Origin: Halomarina ordinaria
GTDB taxonomy: Archaea; Halobacteriota; Halobacteria; Halobacteriales; Haloarculaceae
Direction of reading: 5' to 3'
Length of the DNA stretch: 64,000 nt
Assembly (NCBI RefSeq): GCF_030553305.1
Contig: NZ_JARRAH010000001.1
Location: forward strand, 434,001 to 498,000
Position numbers and translations under genes: made by a program. The notes below the pieces were generated by a model. It was not told the DNA's origin, searched no databases, and was given only the letters and a program-made list of their open reading frames with translations. The number at the start of each line of letters is the position of its first letter. Position 1 is the stretch's first letter. Shown piece after piece: positions 51,387-60,205 of this stretch.

Positions 51387-52199
51387 ATGACCACCGTCAC
51401 CGACCTCCGCGGGAAGGCCGGCGTCGAGCCGATAACGATGCTGACGGCCTACGACGCGCCGACCGCGCGCATCGTCGACGAGGCCGGCGTCGACGTCATC
51501 CTCGTCGGGGATAGCGTGGGTAACGCCGTCCTCGGCCACGACTCGACGCTCCCGGTGACCGTCGACCAGATAGCCAGCCACACGGCGGCCGTCACCCGCG
51601 CCGTCGAGGACGCCCTCGTCGTCGCGGACCTGCCCTTCCTCTCGTTCGGCGTCGACGAGGCCGAGAGCGTCCGCAACGCCGGGCGGATGCTGAAGGAGGC
51701 GAACGCGGACGCCGTGAAACTCGAATCGGGTGCCCACACCGTCTCGCTCACCGAGCGCCTCGTCGAACTCGGTATCCCCGTGATGGCCCACCTCGGCCTG
51801 ACGCCCCAGCGGGTGAACGAACTCGGCGGCTACACCCGACAGGGGACGAGCGAGGAGGACGCGAACGCCATCGTCGACCTCGCCCGCGCCCACGAGGAGG
51901 CGGGGGCGTTCTCGCTCGTCCTCGAACACGTCCCCGCGAACCTCGCGGCGCACGTCACCGACGAACTCGACGTCCCGACCATCGGCATCGGGGCCGGCCC
52001 CGACTGCGACGGACAGGTGCTCGTCTTCCACGACGCCGTCGGCCTCTCGGAGTGGGTTCCGCCGTTCGCGACGCGCTTCGGCGACGTCCGCGGCGAGATG
52101 GAACGGGCGGTCGACGACTACGTGACGGCCGTCGAGGACGGCACCTTCCCCGCCCCGGAACACAGCCACGTCGAGGAGGACCTCGACAGCCTCTACTGA
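51387..52199 (+). CDS. panB: 3-methyl-2-oxobutanoate hydroxymethyltransferase
   Basis: 270 residues. Moves a hydroxymethyl group from methylene-tetrahydrofolate (or the archaeal equivalent) to ketoisovalerate, giving ketopantoate for coenzyme A synthesis. Conserved segments: ITMLTAYDAPTARIVDEAGVDVILVGDSVGN (with the metal-binding Asp of VGDS), ADAVKLESGAH, MAHLGLTPQ, FSLVLEHVPANLA and GIGAGPDCDGQVLVFHD. Full family length. Confidence 0.95.
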   Translation: MTTVTDLRGKAGVEPITMLTAYDAPTARIVDEAGVDVILVGDSVGNAVLGHDSTLPVTVDQIASHTAAVTRAVEDALVVADLPFLSFGVDEAESVRNAGRMLKEANADAVKLESGAHTVSLTERLVELGIPVMAHLGLTPQRVNELGGYTRQGTSEEDANAIVDLARAHEEAGAFSLVLEHVPANLAAHVTDELDVPTIGIGAGPDCDGQVLVFHDAVGLSEWVPPFATRFGDVRGEMERAVDDYVTAVEDGTFPAPEHSHVEEDLDSLY

Positions 52200-52245
52200 C
52201 GCCCGGCGGGCACGCTTTTATCACCTCCCCTCCCGTCGACTGCCC

Positions 52246-53133
52246 ATGCTCCTCGAGGCGGTCGCTCCGTTCGATTTCTCCCAGTCGGTCGCGTTCCTGG
52301 CTGGATTGGACCCCTGTCGCGACGACCACGTCGCGGCCGGCGACCGGCTCGTCACCGGCGGCTACGTCGACGACGACGCCTTCGTGGCGACCGTCCGGGC
52401 CGGCGAGGTGCCGGCGACGCTCGACGTGGACGTCGAGTGGCTCGACGCCGAGGGACCCGACATCGCCGTCGGCGACCACCTCGCGGCGTTCCTCTCGCTC
52501 TCCGACGACCTCGGTCCCCTGTACGCCGCCGCGCGCGACGACCCGACGTTCTCGCCGGTCGTCGAGACGCTCTACGGCCTCCACCACGTCCGGTTCCCGA
52601 CGCCGTTCGAGGCGGCCTGCTGGGCCGCGCTCTCCCGGCGGACGCCGACGGCCGTCGCCCGCGAACGGAAACGGGCGCTCGTCGAGACCTGCGGCGGGTA
52701 CGTCGAGCGCGCCGACGGCCGTGTCGCGCTCTTTCCCACCCCCGAGCGGGTGCTCCGCCGGGCAGACGCGCTCCGGGTCGCCCTCGACGACGACCACGCC
52801 GTCCGGACGCTCCTCGCGGCGGCGGCGGCGTTCGCCGACGAACCGCTGTCGGCGCTCGACACGCTCGCGCTCCGCGGCCGCCTGGAGGAGGTGTGGGGGT
52901 TCGGCCCGTGGGCGGCCGAGTTCGTCACGCTGCGCGGGTTCGGCCGCATGGAGTACACGCCCGCCGACGAGTACCGCCTCCGGACGGCGGTGACGGCCCG
53001 CTACGGCCTCGACGCGCCGGCGAGCGACGACGACCTGCGCCGGCTCAGTGACCGCTACGGGCCGCTGGCCGGCTACTGGGCACACTACCTCCAGGTCGCC
53101 GCCGGCGAGAACGGCGACCTGCTCGAACACTGA
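52246..53133 (+). CDS. DNA-3-methyladenine glycosylase, HhH-GPD type
   Basis: 295 residues. N-terminal AlkA-like beta domain, then the helix-hairpin-helix core (about 200-275): LALRGRLEEVWGFGPWAAEFVTLRGFGRMEYTPADEYRL. The hairpin is VWGFGPWAAEF; the catalytic Asp is expected in PADEYRL. Removes alkylated or damaged bases to start base excision repair. There is no iron-sulfur motif, so it is AlkA/OGG-like rather than EndoIII-like. It stands 46 bases after panB. Confidence 0.85.
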   Translation: MLLEAVAPFDFSQSVAFLAGLDPCRDDHVAAGDRLVTGGYVDDDAFVATVRAGEVPATLDVDVEWLDAEGPDIAVGDHLAAFLSLSDDLGPLYAAARDDPTFSPVVETLYGLHHVRFPTPFEAACWAALSRRTPTAVARERKRALVETCGGYVERADGRVALFPTPERVLRRADALRVALDDDHAVRTLLAAAAAFADEPLSALDTLALRGRLEEVWGFGPWAAEFVTLRGFGRMEYTPADEYRLRTAVTARYGLDAPASDDDLRRLSDRYGPLAGYWAHYLQVAAGENGDLLEH

Positions 53134-53316
53134 CGGCCGTCGCTCGCCGTCTCGCACGTATATACGACCCGTCCCCGGCAAGCAGCACGTGCAAGCCCAG
53201 CTTACATCCGTCGTCCGCGAGCACGTCAGGTGAAGGGTGAAGCGAGCGGTGTGTAACTGATTTCGGAGCGGCTGGTGGCGTCCCGAGCGAGTTCGACGTG
53301 TTGACGAGAGACCTCA

Positions 53317-54597
53317 ATGGCAACAGACGAAACGACAGCTGTTACTGGTTCGGCGGTCGGTGCATCGATACAGAAATTCTTCGACGAGTACGGGCTCGGG
53401 TTCGTGATGGTCGCGAGCTACTTCGGTTCGGGGTCCGTGTTCATCGCGAGTTCCGCGGGCGTCCGGTACGGCTACGCCCTCCTGTGGGCGGCGGCGGGTG
53501 CGGTGCTGTTCGGGTTCATGGCGCAGGACATGAGCGCGCGACTCGGCATCTTCGGCGAACCGCTGATGGTGTTCGCCCGCAGGAAACTCGGACGGGCGGG
53601 CGCGACGGCCATCGCGTTACTGCTGACGGTCGGGTGCGTCGCGTGGTGTCTGGAACTGACCGCCGCCGTCGGGAAGGGTATCGAGGTACTCTCGGGCGGC
53701 GCGGTGGGGTGGCAACCGCTCGCCCTCGTCGTCGGCGGGGCAGCTATCGTCACCGGCATCCTCGGCTACGACGCCATCGAGCGCGTCATGACGCTGATGA
53801 TGTTCGGCCTGCTGGCCGCCTACGTCGTCGTCGCGGGCGCGAGCGGTCCCGAAGTCGCCGACGTGGCGACCGGGTTCGTCCCGTCGGTGCCCGACGCCGG
53901 CGCGCTGACGCTCGTCGCGGCCATCATCGGGACGACGGCGCTGTGGCCGAACTTCTTCCTCGAGTCCATCCTCGTCCGACAGAAGGGCTGGTCGGACGAG
54001 AGCGCGGTCGGGACCATGCGCCGCGACCTGGGGATGGGCTACGTCGTCGGCGGCCTGACGACCATCGCCATCGTCATCGCGACGGCGGCGGTCCTCCGGC
54101 CGGCCGGCGTCACCGAACTGGACACGTTCATCACGCCGGGGCGGGCGCTCGCGGAGGTCCTCGGCGGGTGGGCGCTCGTGCTGTTCCTCGTCGGCGCGCT
54201 GGCGGCGGCGTTCAACAGCATCGTCCCCATCATGTGGACGCCCGCGTACATGATTCCGCAGGCGCTCGGCTACGACGTGAAGGCGGACGACCGGCAGTTC
54301 AAACTGCTCTACGCCGGCCTCGTCGCCGTCGGGAGCCTCTCGCCGCTCGTCCACGCCGTCTTCGGGCTGAGCGTCGTCGACATGATCATCCTGTTCCCGG
54401 CGTACAACGGCGTCGTCGGCCTGCCGCTGACCGCCCTGTTGCTGTTCTGGGCCGTCAACGACCGGGAGACGATGGGCGAGCACCGCAACGGACTGGGCAT
54501 CAACGCGGTCAACGTATCGCTCGTTATCCTCTCGGTGTTCCTCGCGGTCTCCTCCGCGGGCGACGTCTTCGGAGCAATCTTGTCCGGGAGCTTCTGA
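53317..54597 (+). CDS. NRAMP-related transporter lacking the canonical metal-site residues
   Basis: 426 residues, about eleven membrane helices with the NRAMP layout. In helix 1 the metal-binding DPGN is replaced by SYFGSGSVFIAS, and in helix 6 the MPH motif reads LWPNFFLES. Neither the Asp nor the Met that bind Mn/Fe is present, so the substrate is probably not a transition metal; related proteins carry Mg2+ or are of unknown function. ATG 53317 lies after a 183-base gap with a TATA-like GTATATAC at about 53157. It is followed by a TauE/SafE gene 9 bases on; the pair may act together. Confidence 0.8.
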   Translation: MATDETTAVTGSAVGASIQKFFDEYGLGFVMVASYFGSGSVFIASSAGVRYGYALLWAAAGAVLFGFMAQDMSARLGIFGEPLMVFARRKLGRAGATAIALLLTVGCVAWCLELTAAVGKGIEVLSGGAVGWQPLALVVGGAAIVTGILGYDAIERVMTLMMFGLLAAYVVVAGASGPEVADVATGFVPSVPDAGALTLVAAIIGTTALWPNFFLESILVRQKGWSDESAVGTMRRDLGMGYVVGGLTTIAIVIATAAVLRPAGVTELDTFITPGRALAEVLGGWALVLFLVGALAAAFNSIVPIMWTPAYMIPQALGYDVKADDRQFKLLYAGLVAVGSLSPLVHAVFGLSVVDMIILFPAYNGVVGLPLTALLLFWAVNDRETMGEHRNGLGINAVNVSLVILSVFLAVSSAGDVFGAILSGSF

Positions 54598-54606
54598 ACA
54601 CGACTC

Positions 54607-55365
54607 GTGTTCGCGCTCGACCCCGCCACCGCGGCCGTCCTCGTCGTCGTCGCCTTCGTCGGCGGTATCGGCATCACCGCCATCGGCCCCGGTGGCATCC
54701 TCGTGACAGCCGCGCTGTTCGCGCTGACCGCGACCGACCCGGCGACCGTCGCCGGCACCGCGAGCGCGACGTTCGTCGCGACGGGCCTGCTCGGCGTGGC
54801 GACCTACGTCCGGTCGGGTGAACTGGCGGCCCGCGCCGGCCGCCGGGACGCGGTCGTCCTGAGCGTGACCGGCGTCGTCGGCGCGCTGCTCGGGGTGTGG
54901 CTCAACGCCCGCCTCACGTCGGCGTCGTTCGGCGCGTTGCTCGGCGTCGTCGTCACGCTCTCGGGCCTGCTCGTCTGGTGGCGCACCCGTGCCGGGAGCG
55001 GCGCGCGCGACCCACCCGGGACCGTCGCCGTCACCCTCGTCGGCTTCGGCGTCGGGACCGCGAGCGGGATGCTCGGGGTGGGGGGGCCGGTACTCGCCGT
55101 TCCCCTGCTGGTGGCGCTCGGCGCGCCCATGCTCGCGGCGGTGGCCGTCGCGCAGGTGCAGTCGGTGTTCATCGCCGGGATGGCGACGGCGGGCTACCTC
55201 GCCCAGGGGGCGGTCTCGCCGACGCTCGCGCTGCTCGTCGGCGTGCCGGAACTGGTGGGGGCGCTCGCCGGCTGGCGGCTCGCCCACAGCGTCGACACCG
55301 TCCGCCTGAAGCGCGCGCTGGCGGCCGTCCTCGTCCTCCTGGGGCCGTACCTCGCGTTCGCCTAG
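54607..55365 (+). CDS. TauE/SafE family anion permease
   Basis: 252 residues, eight membrane helices in two repeats. GIGITAIGPGGILVTAALFAL (about 16-36) and GFGVGTASGMLGVGGPVLAVPLLVALG (about 144-170) are the two Gly-rich halves of the family. Members export sulfite, sulfonates or organic acids. Start GTG 54607, 9 bases after the NRAMP-like gene, hence probably one transcript. Its TAG stop shares CTAG with the stop of the convergent hydrolase gene. Confidence 0.88.
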   Translation: MFALDPATAAVLVVVAFVGGIGITAIGPGGILVTAALFALTATDPATVAGTASATFVATGLLGVATYVRSGELAARAGRRDAVVLSVTGVVGALLGVWLNARLTSASFGALLGVVVTLSGLLVWWRTRAGSGARDPPGTVAVTLVGFGVGTASGMLGVGGPVLAVPLLVALGAPMLAAVAVAQVQSVFIAGMATAGYLAQGAVSPTLALLVGVPELVGALAGWRLAHSVDTVRLKRALAAVLVLLGPYLAFA

Positions 55366-56132
55366 TCGAGGAACGACGCCAGGCGGTCGTTCCACGCGCC
55401 CGGGCGCTCGACCATCGAGAGGTGGGCGGCGTCCTCGACCACCGCGAGGTCGCAGGTCGGGAGGCGCTCGACGAGGAACTCGTGGAACGCGACGGGGGTG
55501 AGCCGGTCGTGCTCGCCCGTAATCGCGAGACAGGGAACGGTCAACCCATCGAGCTCGCCCCTGACGTCGAACGCGTCGCAGGTGCGGAAGTCCCGTTCGG
55601 TGACGCGTCGTCCCGTCTCGCGCATGGCGTCCATCGACCGCTCGCGCGTCCCCGCGTCGGCGTCGTGAAAGAGCAGGTCCTCGCCGTGGAGCGTCTCGAC
55701 GGCGCGTTCGAAGTCGTCCGCGAGGAGGTCCTTCAACGACTCGTCGACGGCCAGTTTCGCGCCCGTGCCACAGAGCACCAGCGCCGAGGGGGAGAGCGAC
55801 GTCGAGAGCGCGACGTGCAGGACGACCGCACCCCCGAGGGAGTTGCCCACGAGCACGTCGGCGTCCGTCTCGCGGGCGACCGCGACGACGTCCGCGGCGT
55901 AGGCGGCGAGCGTCTCGGGGCCGGCGGGCGTCGCCACGTCGTCGCTCTCGCCGTGGCCGCTCAGGTCGAGCGCGACGGCCGGCCCGGGGTGGTCGCGCCA
56001 GCCGTACTGGCCGACCCACACCTCGTGTGACCCGCCGCTCCCGTGGACGTAGAGCGTCGTCGGGCCCTCGCCGAACGCCGTGCGGCGATAGCTCGTCGTC
56101 CGGCCGTGGTGGGTGACCGTCTCGTGACTCAT
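55362..56132 (-). CDS. Alpha/beta hydrolase
   Basis: 256 residues. HGSGGSHEVW is the oxyanion loop, GNSLGGAV (about 97-104) the nucleophile elbow, GEHDRLTP the Asp region and DAAHLSMVERP the catalytic His. Resembles haloperoxidase/hydrolase-type esterases. Substrate unknown. Start ATG at 56132 (MSHETVTHHG). Convergent with TauE/SafE; divergent from the Hsp20-like/cdc48 operon. Confidence 0.85.
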   Translation of the reverse strand: MSHETVTHHGRTTSYRRTAFGEGPTTLYVHGSGGSHEVWVGQYGWRDHPGPAVALDLSGHGESDDVATPAGPETLAAYAADVVAVARETDADVLVGNSLGGAVVLHVALSTSLSPSALVLCGTGAKLAVDESLKDLLADDFERAVETLHGEDLLFHDADAGTRERSMDAMRETGRRVTERDFRTCDAFDVRGELDGLTVPCLAITGEHDRLTPVAFHEFLVERLPTCDLAVVEDAAHLSMVERPGAWNDRLASFLD

Positions 56133-56278
56133 GGCCACCCTGCGGGGACCGAGGGGATAAAACGGGGCGCTCGAACCGCCGCCGTTCGACGACCCTCGAC
56201 GAGGTCAGTAAAGCGTGAACCACAATACTACCGGTATCCTCTGTACCCGCCGCCCTCTGTTGATTCTCCTGCGAAAGG

Positions 56279-56311
56279 TTTAAATAGCAAACTGACTAAC
56301 TACGAGTTAGT
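56279..56311 (+). promoter_or_regulatory. TATA box and perfect palindrome before the Hsp20-like/cdc48 operon
   Basis: A strong TATA box TTTAAATAG (56279-56287) is followed by the 17-bp palindrome ACTAACTACGAGTTAGT (56295-56311, 7-bp arms around ACG), whose last base is one base short of the ATG at 56313. It therefore covers the transcription start of a leaderless mRNA, where a repressor would block initiation. Confidence 0.7.
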
Positions 56312-56312
56312 A

Positions 56313-56561
56313 ATGAGTCACGAGCAACGGTTCGTCGCGGAGGATAGCCCGGTTCGCCGGTACGACTACGACGACGCGGTCGTGTTCGCCGCCGACCTCG
56401 GTGACGGCCGCGACGTCGACGTGGACGTCGTCGACGGGACGGCCATCGTCGTCGTCGCGAGCGACGCGCACGACTCCCGACAGTTCGAGTTCGACCTTCC
56501 CGACGGGGACGCACAAGCGTTTATCAAAAACGGCGTCGTCACCGTCGAGGTGAGAGCATGA
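56313..56561 (+). CDS. Small Hsp20-like protein upstream of cdc48
   Basis: 82 residues, acidic, predicted all-beta: [28 protein letters not shown] and [25 protein letters not shown]. The second part mimics the end of the Hsp20/alpha-crystallin domain (FxLPxxVxxxxxxAxxKNGVLTVxxP) but the protein is shorter than a full Hsp20 and lacks an IxI tail. It overlaps the cdc48 start (ATGA), so the two are made together. It is probably a partner or adaptor of the unfoldase; this is inferred from context. Confidence 0.75.
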   Translation: MSHEQRFVAEDSPVRRYDYDDAVVFAADLGDGRDVDVDVVDGTAIVVVASDAHDSRQFEFDLPDGDAQAFIKNGVVTVEVRA

Positions 56562-58822
56562 AACTCACTGTCAAACCACTGAAACAGAAGGACGCCGGAC
56601 GGGGGCTGGCAGCCATCGACCGCAGCGCCATGGGCTCGCTCGACCTGGAGAACGGCGACTACATCCTCATCAGCGGCGGTGAGGGGCGCGCCGTCGCCCG
56701 GGTCTGGCCGGGCTACCCTGAGGACGAGGGCAACGGCGTCATCCGCATCGACGGCCGCCTCCGCCAGGAGGCCGGCGTCGGCATCGACGACGCCGTCGAG
56801 GTCGAGAAGGCGGACGTCAAGCCCGCCACCTCGGTCACCGTGGCGCTCCCGCAGAACCTCCGCATCCGGGGGAACATCGGGGGGCACATCCGCGACAAGC
56901 TGAGCGGCCAGGCCATCACGGAGGGCCAGACGGTCCCGTTCTCGCTCGGGTTCGGCCCCCTCTCGTCGATGTCGGGTCAGCGCATCCCGCTGAAGATAGC
57001 CGACACCGCGCCCAGCGGCACCGTCGTCGTCACCGACTCGACGGAGGTCGAGGTGAGCGAGAAGCCCGCCGAGCAGATCGTCTCCGAGCCGAGTTCGGGT
57101 GACGGCGGCTCGCCGAGCGTCAACTACGAGGACATCGGCGGCCTCGACGACGAACTCGAACAGGTCCGCGAGATGATCGAACTGCCGATGCGCCACCCCG
57201 AGCTGTTCCGACAGCTCGGCATCGAGCCGCCCAAGGGCGTGCTGCTCCACGGCCCGCCCGGCACCGGCAAGACGCTCATGGCGAAGGCCGTCGCCAGCGA
57301 GATAGACGCCTACTTCACCGACATCTCCGGGCCGGAGATCATGTCGAAGTACTACGGCGAATCGGAGGAACAACTGCGCGAGGTGTTCGAGGAGGCGTCC
57401 GAGAACGCCCCGGCCATCGTCTTCATCGACGAACTCGACTCCATCGCCCCCAAGCGTGGCGAGACCAGCGGCGACGTCGAGCGACGCGTCGTCGCCCAGT
57501 TGCTCTCGCTGATGGACGGCTTAGAGGAACGCGGACAGGTCACCGTCATCGGCGCGACCAACCGCCTCGACGCGCTCGACCCCGCGCTCCGGCGCGGCGG
57601 GCGCTTCGACCGCGAGATCGAGATCGGCGTCCCGGACAAGGGCGGGCGCAAGGAGATCCTGCAGGTCCACACCCGCGGGATGCCGCTGGAAGACGACGTC
57701 GACCTCGACGTCTACGCCGAGAACACCCACGGCTTCGTCGGCGCCGACCTCGAATCGCTGGCGAAGGAGGCGGCGATGAACGCCCTGCGGCGCATCCGCC
57801 CCGAACTCGACCTCGAGACCGACGAGATAGACGCCGAGGTGCTCGAGGCCCTGCGCGTCACCGAGGACGACTTCCGCGGCGCGCTGAAGGGCATCCAGCC
57901 CTCCGCGCTCCGGGAGGTGTTCGTCGAGGTGCCCGACATCACCTGGGGCGACGTCGGCGGCCTGGAGGACACCAAGGAGCGCCTCCGCGAGACCATCCAG
58001 TGGCCCCTCGACTACCCCGAGGTGTTCGAGGCGCTCGACATGGAGGCCGCGAAGGGCGTCCTGCTGTACGGCCCGCCGGGGACCGGCAAGACGCTCATGG
58101 CGAAGGCCGTCGCCAACGAGTCCCAGAGCAACTTCATCTCCATCAAGGGGCCGGAGTTGCTCAACAAGTACGTCGGCGAGTCCGAGAAGGGCGTCCGCGA
58201 CGTCTTCGAGAAGGCCAGGTCGAACGCACCCACCGTGGTGTTCTTCGACGAGATCGACTCCATCGCGGGCCAGCGCGGGCGCAACATGAGTGACTCGGGC
58301 GTCGGCGAGCGCGTCGTCTCCCAACTGCTCACGGAACTCGACGGCCTCGAGGAGCTAGAGGACGTCGTCGTGGTCGCGGCGACCAACCGCCCCGACCTCA
58401 TCGACAGCGCGCTGATGCGTCCCGGTCGGCTCGACCGGCACGTCCACGTACCCGTCCCCGACGAGGAGGCCCGGCGGGCCATCTTCGCGGTTCACACCCG
58501 CGAGAAGCCCCTGGCCGACGACGTCGACCTCGACAGCCTCGCGCGGCGCACCGAGGGCTACGTCGGCGCGGACATCGAGGCGGTCTGCCGCGAGGCGGCG
58601 ATGATCGCCTCCCGCGAACTCATCACGAGCGTCGACCGCGACGACATCGAGGGGTCGCTCGGCAACGTCCGCATCACGATGGAGCACTTCGACCGCGCGC
58701 TCGACGAGGTCAACGCGAGCGTCACCGAGGAGGTCAGAGAGCGCTACGACGACATCGAGGAGCGCTTCTCCAGCGGCGAGACCGCCGCCGACCGCGAGCA
58801 GGTCTCCCGGACGTTCCAGTAG
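56558..58822 (+). CDS. cdc48: AAA ATPase of the Cdc48/p97 (VAT) family
   Basis: 754 residues. N-domain (1-180) with double-psi barrel, two AAA modules. D1: Walker A GPPGTGKT (232-239), Walker B VIFIDELDS type sequence [16 protein letters not shown], arginine-finger region [10 protein letters not shown]2: GPPGTGKT (about 505-512), [24 protein letters not shown]. It unfolds proteins for degradation by the proteasome. Start ATG is set by the overlap with the upstream Hsp20-like gene and the start [16 protein letters not shown], conserved in haloarchaea. The acidic C-terminus ends in SRTFQ. Confidence 0.95.
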   Translation: MKLTVKPLKQKDAGRGLAAIDRSAMGSLDLENGDYILISGGEGRAVARVWPGYPEDEGNGVIRIDGRLRQEAGVGIDDAVEVEKADVKPATSVTVALPQNLRIRGNIGGHIRDKLSGQAITEGQTVPFSLGFGPLSSMSGQRIPLKIADTAPSGTVVVTDSTEVEVSEKPAEQIVSEPSSGDGGSPSVNYEDIGGLDDELEQVREMIELPMRHPELFRQLGIEPPKGVLLHGPPGTGKTLMAKAVASEIDAYFTDISGPEIMSKYYGESEEQLREVFEEASENAPAIVFIDELDSIAPKRGETSGDVERRVVAQLLSLMDGLEERGQVTVIGATNRLDALDPALRRGGRFDREIEIGVPDKGGRKEILQVHTRGMPLEDDVDLDVYAENTHGFVGADLESLAKEAAMNALRRIRPELDLETDEIDAEVLEALRVTEDDFRGALKGIQPSALREVFVEVPDITWGDVGGLEDTKERLRETIQWPLDYPEVFEALDMEAAKGVLLYGPPGTGKTLMAKAVANESQSNFISIKGPELLNKYVGESEKGVRDVFEKARSNAPTVVFFDEIDSIAGQRGRNMSDSGVGERVVSQLLTELDGLEELEDVVVVAATNRPDLIDSALMRPGRLDRHVHVPVPDEEARRAIFAVHTREKPLADDVDLDSLARRTEGYVGADIEAVCREAAMIASRELITSVDRDDIEGSLGNVRITMEHFDRALDEVNASVTEEVRERYDDIEERFSSGETAADREQVSRTFQ

Positions 58823-58912
58823 GACCTCTTACGCCTCGGGTACCCCTTCGGGGCACCGCTCGGCGGAAAGAACTACCTAAAAAGGCCGCGAGTACCGCAT
58901 CACGATGCTCGC

Positions 58913-58948
58913 GGCGAACCGCGCCGCTCCGCGGCGCGGCCGTTCGCC
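58913..58948. terminator. Strong hairpin between convergent genes
   Basis: GGCGAAC (58913-58919) pairs with GTTCGCC (58942-58948), and inside it CGCGCCGC (58920-58927) pairs with GCGGCGCG (58931-58938) around TCC. A 3-base bulge lies on the right arm. It lies about 90 bases after the cdc48 stop and 80 bases before the end of the flippase-like gene, so it could serve both. Whether it ends transcription is not shown; archaeal termination relies mainly on T-runs. Confidence 0.45.
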
Positions 58949-59028
58949 ACTCGTTGTTCTGCCATACACCGTTCGTTTCGGGCGTTCTCGACGCCGACTG
59001 ACGAGAAGGGGACGGGTCACCGCGTTCG

Positions 59029-60126
59029 TCAGGGCCGCCACCCACGGAGGAAGCTCGTCGCCACGCCGCCGGCGCCGAGCGAGAGGCCGAGTTCGAACGT
59101 CCGGACGATCAACACCGCGGCGGCGGCACCGGCCGCGGTCGCGCCGGTCATCAGTGCGAGCGCCCCGCCGAGGAGCGCGTCGTAGGCACCCAGGCTCCCC
59201 GGGACGGGGAGGACGCTCGCGGCCCGCGGGAGCGGGATGACGGCGACGATGGGGACGAGCGCGACCGGCGTGCCGGTTCCGGCGAGGGCGACCCAGAGGG
59301 CACCGGCCGTCAGCACCTGTTCGAGGACGCCGCCGAGGGCGATGAGCCCGAGCAGCCCGGGCTCCCCCCTGAAGTGCAGGACCCGCATCCAGAAGCGGTC
59401 GAGCGCGGCCGCCACCGTCTCCCTGCCGTGTGAGGCGTCCGAGAGGAGCGCGGAGAGTTGGGAGACGACCGGCGTGAGGGCGACGACGAGCGACCCCGAC
59501 AGCAGGTCGCGCGTGTACACGAGAACCCCGCCGACGAGGACGAGGAGGACGGCCGCCCCCCCGAGCGTGACGCCCACCGACCGCGGCGTCCCCCCGCCGG
59601 CGACCAGCGCGCCGACGAGGGCCGTCGAGACGAACAGCTGTGCGCCGGACTTGACGTACTTCGCGACGCCGCGAACGCCGAGCGCTTCGCTGTAGGTCGT
59701 CGCCGTCGCAACGCTGAAGAACCGGGCCATGATGGGCTCGGAACTCACCGGACCGGCCGGGCTGAGCGTGTCGAAGAAGTCGCCCGCGAACGCGAACTGC
59801 ACGCTCCGACCCGCGGTCAGGCCGTCGCCGAGCGGTTTCACCGACGCCCAGACGCCGACGCCGTCGACGGCCGCCTCCGCGACGACGAGCGCGAGAACCA
59901 CACCGACGGCCCACGGCGCCACCGCCGCCGCGCGTCCGAGGACTCGCTCCGGCCCGACGAGGAGGAGGTACGCCGCGAGCGCACCACCGCCGAGCACGAG
60001 TCCTACCGCCAACCGGACAGTCCGTCGCACGCCGGAGACTCCTCTCGAGAGGAGAATAAACCATCGTAATCCATCGGGCCGGCGCTCCAGGAGTTTATCT
60101 ACCAGCGGGCGACCAGCGACGGCCAT
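59029..60126 (-). CDS. Flippase-like (UPF0104/LPG-synthase TM) membrane protein
   Basis: 365 residues, eight or more membrane helices. GDFFDTLSPAGPVSSEPIMARFF (about 105-127) is the conserved loop of this superfamily, and PLPRAASVLPVPGSLGAYDALLGGAL (about 298-323) the second signature. Haloarchaeal members such as AglR have been linked to flipping dolichol-linked glycans; others have no known role. The ATG at 60126 gives a short cytoplasmic N-terminus. No glycosylation genes are adjacent. Confidence 0.85.
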   Translation of the reverse strand: MAVAGRPLVDKLLERRPDGLRWFILLSRGVSGVRRTVRLAVGLVLGGGALAAYLLLVGPERVLGRAAAVAPWAVGVVLALVVAEAAVDGVGVWASVKPLGDGLTAGRSVQFAFAGDFFDTLSPAGPVSSEPIMARFFSVATATTYSEALGVRGVAKYVKSGAQLFVSTALVGALVAGGGTPRSVGVTLGGAAVLLVLVGGVLVYTRDLLSGSLVVALTPVVSQLSALLSDASHGRETVAAALDRFWMRVLHFRGEPGLLGLIALGGVLEQVLTAGALWVALAGTGTPVALVPIVAVIPLPRAASVLPVPGSLGAYDALLGGALALMTGATAAGAAAAVLIVRTFELGLSLGAGGVATSFLRGWRP

Positions 60127-60205
60127 GTGGTAACGAGTCACCGCCGGCGTGCCGCGGGAGCGCGACACGACCGTCGGCGGGGTGTGTGGGTGTCGCCTGT
60201 TCGCA

